From Allacma fusca (lineage: Eukaryota; Arthropoda; Collembola; Symphypleona; Sminthuridae): a DNA stretch of 64,000 bases. Position numbers and translations under genes: made by a program. The notes under the pieces are model-generated. The model was given only the letters and a program-made list of their open reading frames with translations. It searched no databases and was not told where the DNA came from. The DNA is taken from positions 45,831,415-45,895,414 of the forward strand of contig OX359249.1 in assembly GCA_947179485.1 (NCBI GenBank), given 5' to 3'. Shown in pieces: positions 24,698 through 36,100 of the stretch (the first letter of the stretch is position 1; each line of letters opens with the position of its first letter).

Positions 24698-25663
24698 ATG
24701 GATGCGTGTATTGATTTTTCGGATGATTCCATGGACGACGTCATGGACATCGACTCTTTATATGACGAGTCAGTACTAGGATCACCTGATTCGGACCCTA
24801 TTATATCAGATGTGTTACCTGGACTATCCTCTAACATGGTGGTTCAGCCGGCCGATCATGAGACCGGCGTAGATAATGTCTCTACTAATCAATGTTTTAG
24901 TTTGCCAGATCAATCTGATAAGATTTCAGATGATACGCCTCCAAGGACTGGAGCTGAAGCTCCTATCATTAATCTGAAGATGCCTGAGATTTCCCCTGAT
25001 GCGAAGTCTGATTCCATTCCTGAGGGACCAAATTGGTTCAATTTCGGCGCACCGTTTGCTGGTCCGCCAAAGGATTATGCGCAGTGGTGGAAAGATGTAC
25101 ATTTGCCTCCACGCCAATGCATTAACATCTGTCATGCTTACGAACATTACCTGAAGCCTGAAGGTGTTGAGGTGTTCTATCGTCGATTTCCGCTGCTATA
25201 TTTTGGAGATGTCCGGTTGGTGAAAGATTACCCTCCAATCCGATTTCCAAAGTCAAGGTATCTGAATGTCCCGGAGAGGATGCCTTCTGCTGAGGAAATG
25301 ATCGACGGTCGAGTACCCAACGAACATGTCCATTATTGGCATACGATGATGAAGTATATCTATGAAAACCAGATCGAACGTCAATTTTTAGCCGTTGTTA
25401 CGCCTGGAACGATTCGTAAGCCTTTTCACCCTCGACGAAGATACGGAAAATTTGGACGAGACAAGAGTCGACCTGCCCAAACCGATCCTGACTTCCGTTC
25501 GAAGACTAGTGCTTCGATTTCAATGTCCAGTGTACCAGTGATTAAGTGTGACCCCAAGCCCATTACTAAGCCTCGAATCAATAAGCCCATGAAGTGTCGA
25601 AAGTGTATGAGCGCCGGACGCACGGCGAATATTCGGCATTTTATTGAGAAGTGTCCTTATTAA
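24698..25663 (+). CDS. Third ORF of the retrotransposon, unknown function
   Basis: The frame is 321 codons from ATG 24,698; an in-frame ATG also lies at 24,692. The N-terminal ~100 residues are acidic (Asp/Ser-rich), the centre is aromatic-rich (WW, YY, FYRR), and the C-terminus is basic. It ends in a C-X2-C-X10-H-X4-C cluster that could be a long zinc knuckle. There is no signal peptide, transmembrane segment or furin-like site, so it is not an envelope. The frame begins directly after a pyrimidine-rich TGCAG acceptor. It starts about 30 bp after the pol stop. I infer an accessory nucleic-acid or protein-binding factor; nothing in it matches a family I know. Confidence 0.75.
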   Translation: MDACIDFSDDSMDDVMDIDSLYDESVLGSPDSDPIISDVLPGLSSNMVVQPADHETGVDNVSTNQCFSLPDQSDKISDDTPPRTGAEAPIINLKMPEISPDAKSDSIPEGPNWFNFGAPFAGPPKDYAQWWKDVHLPPRQCINICHAYEHYLKPEGVEVFYRRFPLLYFGDVRLVKDYPPIRFPKSRYLNVPERMPSAEEMIDGRVPNEHVHYWHTMMKYIYENQIERQFLAVVTPGTIRKPFHPRRRYGKFGRDKSRPAQTDPDFRSKTSASISMSSVPVIKCDPKPITKPRINKPMKCRKCMSAGRTANIRHFIEKCPY

Positions 25664-25802
25664 TTCATAATATGGTTTATTGATGTCTTGTTGATGGATG
25701 ATATGTTGTTATGATTGTAAAGGTTCGTTTGTGTATTATTATGATTTTTGTGTTCTATATTTGTCTTCCCTTTGAGGACAAAGGTCGATGAGACCGGCGT
25801 AC
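25664..25802 (+). other. 3' untranslated segment and weak polypurine region
   Basis: About 140 bp between the third ORF and the 3' LTR. Only short purine runs (GAGGACAAAGG) are present. The last 14 bases repeat a segment inside the third ORF (24,858-24,871). Confidence 0.6.
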
Positions 25803-25836
25803 TGTCGGGTATAATTATACGCGTAGGCGTATATAC

Positions 25837-25888
<52 letters not shown>

Positions 25889-26950
25889 CCTCATTTGGAG
25901 GGAATCCTTGTTTTGGGGAGCCAAAGAGCTCCAGAGTTTTGAATATAGGAGCCGGTAGGCTCATTAGTTAAATTGAGGGCTCGGATGAGTCTCACCTGTT
26001 TTGTTTACCTGGCCATGGGTTTTTTTTAGAGGCTGGCCAGGTTAATTATAAATCTATTTATAGAAGTGAGGCTCCCTGTCCTGACCCACTTAAATTAATT
26101 TAGTTTATTAGTATTTTTATGCTGATCCAGTGAACACCATATATGTATATATATATGTACTCCCGTAAGTACCTGCTCTAATATACATATATAGTGTACA
26201 ATGTATAGTGGACAAAGTGAAGTGTAGTGTTTTTTCATATGACCTGAGCCTGGTTTTTGAGGTCGTCAAGAGCAGGAGGTCAAGGAGTGTTTTCTTTGTG
26301 TAGTATCTCGTCCCGCGGAAGCTGAGGGCCATATATAAGCAAGAGGCCTTCCCTGGAGGGGAATCAATCGTCATTCTCGTTTAGAATAAGTCAAGAGTTC
26401 TTTTGCTTTTACTGCGAGTCAGTCATTATTGTCATTATTGTCATTGTGGTCGTTATTGTCATAGAATTACTTTGAAGAGTTCCGAGTTGAGCTAGTTGTG
26501 TTGTCCTGTGTATTGGTTTTGAAGTTATTATTATTATTTTGTTGAAAAATAAATAGTAACACGACAGTTACTAAATTTAAACTTTATATCTGAGCCTTAT
26601 TTTCGATTTTACTTTATTTTTGTAAATAGTAGACAGGTTCCTGAAATTTATTTCCCCTCCTCTATCCTCATCTTTATGTTTTCGGATTTTTCCTCAAAAA
26701 TCCGACCCTACCGCCTTTAGTGGAGTTTCTCTCCGCGAAGAGGTTACAAATTTATTTGTTGGGGACCGCCTCTGCGAGAACCGATCCACATAACCCTATT
26801 GAGTCCTGTATTTTTGTTTAGAGGAGTCGACTACTGAAATAATTATTTTAGAGTCAGGCCTGCAGTTTACATGAGCGTACATACGCCCAGCTCATTTAGT
26901 GACCTCCGGTTAATATCCCCTGGAACTATCTCCCTGAAGTCTTGCCGACA
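25803..26950 (+). repeat. 3' LTR of the Ty3/gypsy element
   Basis: The LTR is 1,148 bp and by eye matches the 5' LTR throughout except for a TA run 4 bp shorter. TATATAA is at 26,332-26,338 and AATAAA at 26,548-26,553. An antisense 85-codon frame is present in both LTRs and is identical, which supports the near-identity; I do not think it is a gene. Confidence 0.95.
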
Positions 26951-26954
26951 ATAG
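26951..26954. repeat. Target-site duplication, right copy (atag)
   Basis: Matches 14,862-14,865 and directly follows the terminal CCGACA of the 3' LTR. Confidence 0.9.
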
Positions 26955-29900
26955 GAGGGAATTATTTTACGCTCATTGACACCTCCTCAAAAATAACTTT
27001 CACCACATTTATACGCGATGAGAATTCCAATCAATATTTATGTATAGGGAGATCTCTCTCGCCTGGAACTACTAAGATGAGACCTTCAAGTGAACTTCTC
27101 CGATCCTGATTCTAATTTGTAAACTTGCTCTCACAAAGATATGTCGTTTCATGTGAATCATTGAGCAAGTGCTTTGTAAACATTTCACAAACAGCAGCGT
27201 ACGAGGGTACTTTATTTGAATCAACGTAACATGTTAAGTGGATCTGCATTTTTATTGTTTGTCGATATATTAATGTCCTCATTTCTTATGTTATTATTTT
27301 CCTACAATGCACGTTGTGAGCAACTTGGAATAATTATGTGCAAAAGTTTTGAGAAACGAAAATAAATATCTGGAGTGCTTTGGAGAAGGCGAACATTTGA
27401 GAATTTTCCATGTTTTCGAGGATTGTGCTCTAATACTCCCAAATGCTCAGATACAAATGCATTATCATATTTTATTTTTCCTGAGTATTTACTTCCATGA
27501 TTTCATCTCGTTTTTATTGTTGGACAAAATATATTTGCTGAAATAAAAATTGAAGTATCTACTCAAACATCTGGGATTTGGAAGTTTACTCCAAATACCA
27601 ATCTGAAAGCACCTCATCTGATTTGAAGATGAGACGATGTTCACAGTTTTCAAATACTAATTCCGACCTTTGACATTCCAATTTAATAAGGTACACCCTT
27701 CACACGAAACATGATTGTAAACAAGAGTAAAGGAGAAATTTAAAATTGCATGAAGAAAATGTATCCTTAGGCAACGCAGGTGGGGAAAATTATCCGGGCA
27801 TGAGATTGCTGTCGAGTATCCTTGAGATTCCAAGGGTTTTAATTTATGAGATAAAAATGTCAACAAAATTTGGAGAGCCTTTTGAGAATATATTTCCAAT
27901 TATTAGACTTTGGATAATATTTTATTTGGTAAAACTCCCGCTTTCCTGCTTCCTCACTTCCTAATGGACTCAGAAATTTTATATCCAGAGCTCATATGCC
28001 GCATTTTCCAAGAATATTTGTACCCTTACTATTTTCTTCTACTTTCATTACTGACTGCATGGAACTCCTGCTTGGGATATCCTTGTAAAAATTATGATAA
28101 TATTTATAGCGGTAATACCCAGTTGAATGCACCTATGCCATAAAATTATGGCCGAACTTCATGGGGCTATAAAATTGCACTTGGCTTGCCACTCATCGTC
28201 AGATAATCATGCAATGATAGCCATATGTATGTACATCGAGGATCACGCTGAGCATTTTAAGTACAGTGCTTGCTGCCGCAGGACATATCACACTTCAACG
28301 CCACCGGAGTGGCATCCTATTAAAAGAATACATTACTAGTAATTTGAGGGGTTTTATGAGATGAGAGTAAAATGACAAGATGAAAGAGTCATGGGTTGTA
28401 CTATTCCCATTATGGCTTTGCTAGGTACTTTGTTCTTTCATTTTCCCCATTCCCCGAGAAATGTAGGAATTGAGAGTCCAGCAATAAATTTCCTTAAAGC
28501 CAGTGCTAGGTACTGATGTTTAATTCACAGCCCGGAACTTTCCCATATTTTCCTATACCTATTATATTTTGAAGTCAAAATGTCCGGGGTAAGGAATTGA
28601 TTAATTATTAGTCGTAATATTTTTTAAAGCATAAAAGGAAGGGTATTTGGGAAGCAGTACCACACTACAGTATCACAATCTGTGGTGAAGGCTACAACTC
28701 GAAATTCCAAGGCGAACCTTCTTGTCATCACTACCCAAAATCCTCTTTATAAATCTAAGTAGTACAGCCCAAACTAGTTTTTGTAGTTTTTCACAGGAAT
28801 GTACGTAAAAGCAAAAAATTAAATCTCAAGGTAAGAAATTTTTATAAATTGGGGAAAGTGTAGAAGAATCATTACGTCGAATTATACAGTAAACTTTCAT
28901 TAAGAGAATTACATAGTTACAGATATGTAGATACATACACAGCGTTTTCTCTGTCGAGACAAACTATTTCAACAAATTCCTGAATTCTGATTCTTCGCCT
29001 TATAAAAGTAATTATACAATTACAATACTCACATTTCGCAACTTGTGCACCTCCTGGATGTTACTACAGAGAGGATACAGCAGGAAGTTGATTAATATTA
29101 CAAATATTGAGTTTGTAATTTAACTTACTAGACAGAGTTTTGACAAATACAACCTTCTCTTGGCATTTGGTTAGTGATTGATCCTGAATTAAGTAGTGCT
29201 AAATTGGAACATAATAACTCTGAGTTAATTAATTAATTTGAACTAATTTCCGAATTAATCATCGGATTAACTGGAAGGAAGCCAGGTTCATTTTAAAAGA
29301 AACAAATTCATACATACAAATTCATTTATACAACAAAGTTACGAGCCATTGATGAACCTCAATAAAGGTCATTTACTTAGTGATGCTTGGAAGCTAATTC
29401 CGAAACCAAAAATATCAACATAGAAAATTAATTTAGCTTTATAAAGCATGTTACTACAGTAATAATTTTATTTCACACATTATTATCTAACAACAGATAG
29501 TCCTAAATAGTCTGAAGATGAATACGATTGTTGTTCGAAAGCTCGCTGTAATGAATACAAACGTATTCCGCTGAAACCAATTTAATCCTAAATCATTATA
29601 AATTACTGACTTATGTCTACTGCATGGTAGATATATGACGGTGAGACACAAAATACGTTCAAGTTCTGTTTCTTACAAAACCTATAGTATCCAGTAATCA
29701 CAATAAAGGAAATGCTACTTCAAGTGCAGCTTGTGCTGATGCATAGGCATAATCAGATATTAATTTTAAAAACAAAAGCTCAATGAAATAAGTTCTACAA
29801 CAAGGTACATTCAGACGTGATGAAATATGAATGAAATATGAACCCCTGAAGAGGCAGTAAAGACATACACGAAATAGCTATTCAGCGTAATCTACATACA

Positions 29901-32753
29901 AATGCTTACCATTGGAGGAAAAAATTATAATTTGTAGCTTATAGAAGAACAGGGGAGGGGGGTGCTTGTAGATTTACCTAGGGTTGTTATTTCAACCTTA
30001 CTTTTAGTCCTTACAAGGATTTCCGCTGTTTCAAAATACATAACAGTAATAAAACCCCAGATTACCAGACATAAAATGTAATCCTGTTGCAACAGTTTGA
30101 TTTCCTTCCCGTACTATTTTCAAGGCACTTCAAGAAGGTGCTAATTTGACGTGATTACAGTGTAATCAATCCAAGGCTTGTCAGCACGTAAGTGGAATGA
30201 TTGCTTATTAAATTCCAGATTTGGTCTTGGGAGAGGGGTGAAAATTGCTTTTATATTTACTTTCTCAAGTGAAGGATTCACGCTTGAATAAATCTAGAAC
30301 TGAGAGTAGAATCCCGGGGTAGAGGGCTATTTTCCGAGCTAATGAGATTATGTGATAATACCAAAGCTGTTTGATGTTTCGAATCTGCATACCCAGTACG
30401 GTCCGATGGAAAGCAAATTTAAACACCTCCAAGCGATTTATAAGCAGAGAGATGTACGCACATGTTTGAATAATTTTCACGGAGCACTGTGAAAATCAAC
30501 ATTTACAATTTTGTCAAGCTCCCCTAGTGTTCTTTAAAATATTCCCAGTCAGTCGCTCTTAAAGACGCTAGCATTGTTCACTTTTGTACCTTGGCTTGAG
30601 TAAGGCGTTGTTATATTTGACAGTTTCGGAATTCGAGCGTTTATAAAAAGGATATTCGAGCTACGTACATAGTACAATTGAGAAACGATATAAAAGGATA
30701 AAATCTATACCTCAAGTAAGAATGAACTATGCTGATTACAATAATAACGAACCTACATACATTTTTATAACATACACCATGATGGAGCACGTCAATAATA
30801 AATAACGGGCTGTGCATGGAAATGTTGCTGTAAACTCTGAAAATCTACAGATTTACTTTGCACTTTTAAAGTTTAACTATCCAAATATTCGGTTTATTTC
30901 CCCTCACGAAATGTTGCCTCAGGCATATGAAAATATCTGGGTTCATGTTTACCGTTTACCATCAAGTACAGTTTTGGATTAATATTAATAAGTCAACCAG
31001 TAATTTCAAGAGTTCGTATGTACATATAGATATGCATAAATAGGTACATAAAGCTGCCTTTCACTTCTTGTAAAATTAGCTGGCGGTCTATGAATACCTT
31101 GTGGGATTTGTGAATACTTAGGTAAACTCTTTCCGGGGGTTTAATTTGTGGGAAAAGTCTGCTGTGAAATGTTGGGAGTGAGGGGGTGTTATCCCACAAT
31201 TGTGGTGAATTTTCTTCCTGTTATTCTGATTAACCTGAACTTTCCCTGTGTGCATACTTTGCGGATCTAAATGTGGATCTCACGTGTACTTATTAGCTAA
31301 TGCAAACCCACTGCCTTCCTGGGAGGGGTATCCATTCACCTTAGCTGCATCATAGGAGGAAGATAAACGTGTAGAAAGAATGCTACCAATCACGATTAAA
31401 AGACAACAAGACATGAGCTATCATGTGGAAAGTTCGGCTGACTCTCCCTTGTCTTAATACGGAAACAACTGAAACAAGTCTTGAGATATAGATATTATAG
31501 TAGATCATATATAAGCTTAGGTTAAAATGTGGGACTCAACGTAAAATACAGAGAAAGGGAGAACTGCATCTCTCATGTGCTTTGAGGTCCTTTTTTTCTA
31601 CTTATTTTTATGGCTCTGCTGTGGAAGTAAACTCTCTTCTGAGGCTCGAATAAAATATTACCGTAAGTCAATGGGGAGTGGAACAAAAGAAAGAATTGAA
31701 GTGAAAGTTAACCCAGTGTGTTGTTATCAACGATCCTTTTGTATTTCAAGCTGTACTCTAGGAGTTGTCAGTATCTGAGCATTAAACATTAATAGCTCAA
31801 TCTTCAGACGTACATCCTTACGTAATTATGTTTACATGTGTACGGGGCACAGTTGAAAAACGGCCCTACTGTGTGTCCATTCTGTAACCCAAGGGAGTAA
31901 GGGAAAACAAACAATAGGAATAAGAATCCAAGGATAATTGCTAGGTTCTTTACTTGCTTAGAATAGTCCTTATTTTTAATCATTATATATCTAATTATGG
32001 TTGAATTGATATGGGGTATTGCTCTCGAGTAGGTAATTACAATATACATAGTGGCCTAAGTTCAAACAGAGATCCTACCAAGCTGTCTACTCCCAGAGTA
32101 GTTCCACATTGAAAGCGTTAACTCATGTTGGTTTCCAGCTATGTACATATCTGTACACCTCATTCAGTACGCTTTCTCCAGACCAGCCTCCCTCATAAGA
32201 GCATGTTCTCCATAGGGGCAAAAATAGTTGGAAACATAACCCTATACAGTAGATACAACAATGCTAATTTCTCTCCTTGTAAGAGCACACCTCTGAGAGA
32301 ATCAAAAATTTGCTTTTTAGGGGTGCCCCTACAGAGACAGAGTACTTTGTATATGGGTAATATGTATACATATTTTGCAAATAGACTTGTAACAGTGTAA
32401 AGTATTCATCTCATTTGCCTCGTGTGAGATGTATAGTCTACGAGAAAGGCTCTTTTACTCATTATTTTAGAAGAACTAATTTATCAGGGTTGTGATACAG
32501 AAGGAACTACATGGGTAGTTGCAGGGCTATCCCGATAAGGGTGAGATACTCCAATGCATGGTACTATAACCTCGCTGGAGAGGCCGTCAAATATGCGAAC
32601 GGACTAGTCACACGACTACCACGGAAGACATGAGAACCCATTAGAAACTGATGATGATGGAAAGATAGCTTAAACTCATCTCGTACATTTTCCCTCGTAA
32701 TTGATTTCCTTTGTACATATGGCCTCGGAGCCGCGAGTAACCTAACGAGTAAC
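26955..32753. other. Non-coding DNA, no gene recognised
   Basis: AT-rich sequence with only short frames. A CTGAAGATG...CGAAAGCTCG motif near 29,512-29,545 recalls retroelement 3' tails. Nothing else was recognised. Confidence 0.45.
29505..29580 (+). mobile_element. Possible retroelement tail fragment
   Basis: CTGAAGATG, a short spacer, then CGAAAGCTCG, followed by AATACG and CGTATT words that can pair. Similar phrases recur near the 3' ends of some arthropod retroelements. The call rests on memory of the motif alone; no ORF accompanies it. Confidence 0.2.
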
Positions 32754-33109
32754 ATAGTTATAATGTATGCTTTCCCAGTAAGAGTAAGCTACAAATTCAT
32801 GAACAAAAGAAAGCCACAGACGATGGTATCACATTAGATGGAACTCTCATCTCCAAGAATGTGGAGAGATTCGGCCCTACTCCGTTAAGCAACTACAGGT
32901 ACATGGGCCAGGCACGGATGATACACACTCAAAAGCCAGTGGAAGAGAAGGTCGCTTTTGAAAGGATTATGCACCCTCTCCGAACACGTCAAAGGAAAAT
33001 GCATAAACTATACATCTACTTAGGAAAATTTGGTCCCCAGTGTATGGTATGCCATCTCCAGAAGCAAGACCCATTTAATCTCCTTTCTCTCCATCTATTT
33101 GCATTCTAG
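32754..33109 (+). other. Open frame of 118 codons, unrecognised
   Basis: An open stretch with mixed, soluble composition rich in Lys, Arg and Gln, containing a CMVC pair near its end. It has no ATG near its front, no recognised domain and no clear splice sites. It may be a decayed exon. Frames of this length are expected a few times by chance in this window. Confidence 0.12.
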
Positions 33110-36100
33110 TCTGTGTCAGCCTGCGGAGGAATGAATTGCAAACTGGTAGTAGGTCTATCTCGTACAACAATAATTTCGGTATGCCCAGGCCAGCTCAACA
33201 CCACAACCATTTATTTAAGAGTCAGGTTATTAGGAAAAGATTTCTGTAATTATTATTATTATTATTTCATCGTCCCTTTAATATTATTTCCAAGACAAAA
33301 ACTACCATTGTCATTGCTCTATCATTCTTGTCAACCGTTTGTCTTCCGTGTTCCAAGCTGTAGCAAACATTAGCCTCACTCTGTAACTTCTTGATTTGAT
33401 TTCTACATAATTGACTCCTTCCTACAAACATCTCCCTTTGGAACCATGCAAAAGTGCTTACGCACTAAATGGATGAGAGCTTTTATTTCTGCATTATTAT
33501 GTTTTTCATCTTACTAGGTATATCTATCTATCCATATTTATATCAGTGCGTTTGCGGTCTTGTGTGACACAGTAGACGCAGTGTAGTGCAAAGCAAAAAT
33601 TATGTGCTGCTAACAATAGACCAGACGGAAATTGAACCATCGGAGCGTACCAGACACATAACTCAATTAGTAAATACCTCTTTGCAGGCCACTCATTCAA
33701 TGTGAGTACTAATTGGTAAAGAACTGAGCTTTACTAGGCAGCTCAAGTCAACTGCTGTCCTCAGTAGTCAGTTAAATAGATTTAAAGAATTTACGGTCAG
33801 GGCTTTCATTCCTAGAAAGCGTATAACTTATATTACATATGTCCTCATAGGTGTATGACTTAGATGTCCGTGTGAAAGATTGGAAGGGAGATTGGAGTAT
33901 TGGAGTGGTACATTTATTAATAACTCGAATAAAAGTTGCAACAGGTCGGTTGTAATACAGAGCGGGATGGAAACGTCTACTTTTGCATAAATCATAGCAC
34001 GCATTTATCCATTCCTGTCTCATGAATAACGACTTTAATTAGTATACCACTCATCACACTCAGTGCAGTAGTTTAGTAAAGTTAGAGTGAGAACGAATGG
34101 ATTCCCAAAACCCGTTCAAAAAGCAGTATATGAAGTATTGAAATGCAATGTTTCTCTTAGAGTTCCCATTTGCATCCAGTTAATTAATAACAGTACAGGA
34201 CTTTAGTAATGTGACTGTGCACGTGTGGGTGTAGTGTGTAGGGAGATTGATTTTGTGGGAAAGTAGATACAGGTAATGTAAGGCCCGTGAATACACTCTA
34301 AAGATATTCAAAGATGAAGATTGTATTTGGTTGCACGATTAGATTTCGCTTCCACTCGTTCACTTACATTTCAAAATCTAATTAGGGCTTCGTTGCTCTA
34401 CATGACTAGATTGGTCAATTCGGATGCAGTATTTGCTATACTCAGGGCCCTACATTCGGAGATGGCTTAGCAATAGGGTTGTTTGTACAAGTGCGTTTTG
34501 CTCCTATCCTACTGCTTTCGGAGATATTGACGCAACCAAATTGGTTTGTTTAAAGGAACTGATCGACTATGGCTCATATATTGGATATCTAAGCAATGTA
34601 AAATAAACCCGAGAGACAGGCATTCCACTAAAAACCCATATCCAAATTAACATTAAAATAAACACTGATGTTGGCGTTCCGCTGGTGAAATTCCTATCCT
34701 TGAAAGTAGCCCTCAAGGAAAGCACTTTCGTCCGAATGCTCGCACGCAGGAATTGGACATGTTAGTATTGAATCTCGGAGAAGATGAATGATTACTGAAC
34801 GAATCTAACCCTTCTCAAGGAAAATGGTATCAGACCATCCTTCAATTAATAATCCGTCATTGCCCATACCTATAATAATTATTAGCCCAGTAAAATCTAG
34901 AATAAATCAATACTATAACATCAATGTAAGGTCATGAGAAAGTGGATGCCTTAAGATATTTTTACTTTGGCGGTGCTACCCCATTCCATTGAACAGTAAA
35001 AGGATTACGAACGTATCCTGAACAGTATCCTATTGAACTACGAAGATTTACTATATAAAATGAATATACAAGATCCTTCTGAGCTTATTCCTTTTGAGTA
35101 CTCTACTGGGCAAATTAATAGAATCATAGAAGACTGACTTTTGTAGGAAAATCCCAAGTTTTTTTTCCAAAGTCCCAAGGCACAATAGTATTTCCATAGG
35201 TGATACTATTTAAATGATTTAAAAATTTTTACATTGGTTTACATGAACTTGCACTAGTGAATTGTTAAGGGTGTACTAAACTGGGGTTGAATAAAAGTAT
35301 AACAATTATATTCCCCTTCTTCTTGAACATTTACTTTGAGGACTGACATGTTATAAGAAACAACAAAATGTAACTTTGGCCGCTATTTTTCAATGTCTAC
35401 AATTCTTATTAGGTATGCATGTTTCAATGTTCCTCTGTACATTCTCTCTCTCTCTCTCCTTGTACATGCGATAAACCTACTCAGTTTACTGACAGAGACA
35501 GATTATTCAGGAAAGTAGCATTTTGCATGCGTCCATATGCTCTTACTTTATTTAGTTTAAAATTTCCGTGACTTCAATAATGCAATAAAATAATCTTTGG
35601 AATGCACCGATTTCCCCAGTACCATCTGTATAAAATCTTTGACATTTTACCGTTCTCCTACAATATTCCTGCATTGTACGGAGCTAACATTGTAATATTA
35701 CACTTCAAAATTGTTCGTGATTTTGAGGAAAAACAAAATCATCACCGTACTGGAATGAATTTAATCGGATAGAAAATGTTAGCAAGGTTGCTTATTTACT
35801 CTTTTTTAGGGGTCCTTGATTTCTTGCAGTGGAAGTGAATATGACATTCGTATTTTTGTAAATGGGAAATCGTCGCAGTACAGGCTCCGTCCTTTTGCCC
35901 ACCCCCAAAAACGAATGTATGAAATATCAAAATTGTTTAACGCCAACGAACCCGAAACATAATTCCATAATCGTAGATCCGCTCATTGTCAGAGTTGTAG
36001 CAGCTGCTTATTGACTATTGTGCCGGACAAGAATTCCGGAGTTTGAATTCAAAACATTTTACGGCAGAAATAGAAGAAAAACTTCCAGAAATGTTGAGGG

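Larger units (their letters stand above)
14866..26950 (+). mobile_element. Complete Ty3/gypsy-class LTR retrotransposon
   Basis: The element is 12,085 bp, bounded by direct LTRs with TGTCGG...CCGACA ends and a 4-bp target duplication. The internal order is leader, gag, pol (protease, RT, RNase H, integrase), then a third ORF. Integrase following RNase H is the Ty3/gypsy order. It looks whole, with no breaks seen in its three reading frames. The LTRs appear identical apart from the length of a TA run, so insertion was recent on an evolutionary scale. No clear tRNA primer-binding site follows the 5' LTR; a GGCGCC word lies 12 nt inside, at 16,029. The polypurine tract before the 3' LTR is weak. 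I cannot assign the clade within Ty3/gypsy. Confidence 0.95.

Noticed and set aside
24698-25663. Third ORF as an envelope gene
   Set aside because: No signal peptide, transmembrane helix or cleavage site is visible, and the protein is acidic then basic with a Cys/His cluster.
32640-32690. Hammerhead-like CTGATGA...GAAA
   Set aside because: There is no room for stem II and no pairing flanks, so the core does not fold as a hammerhead.
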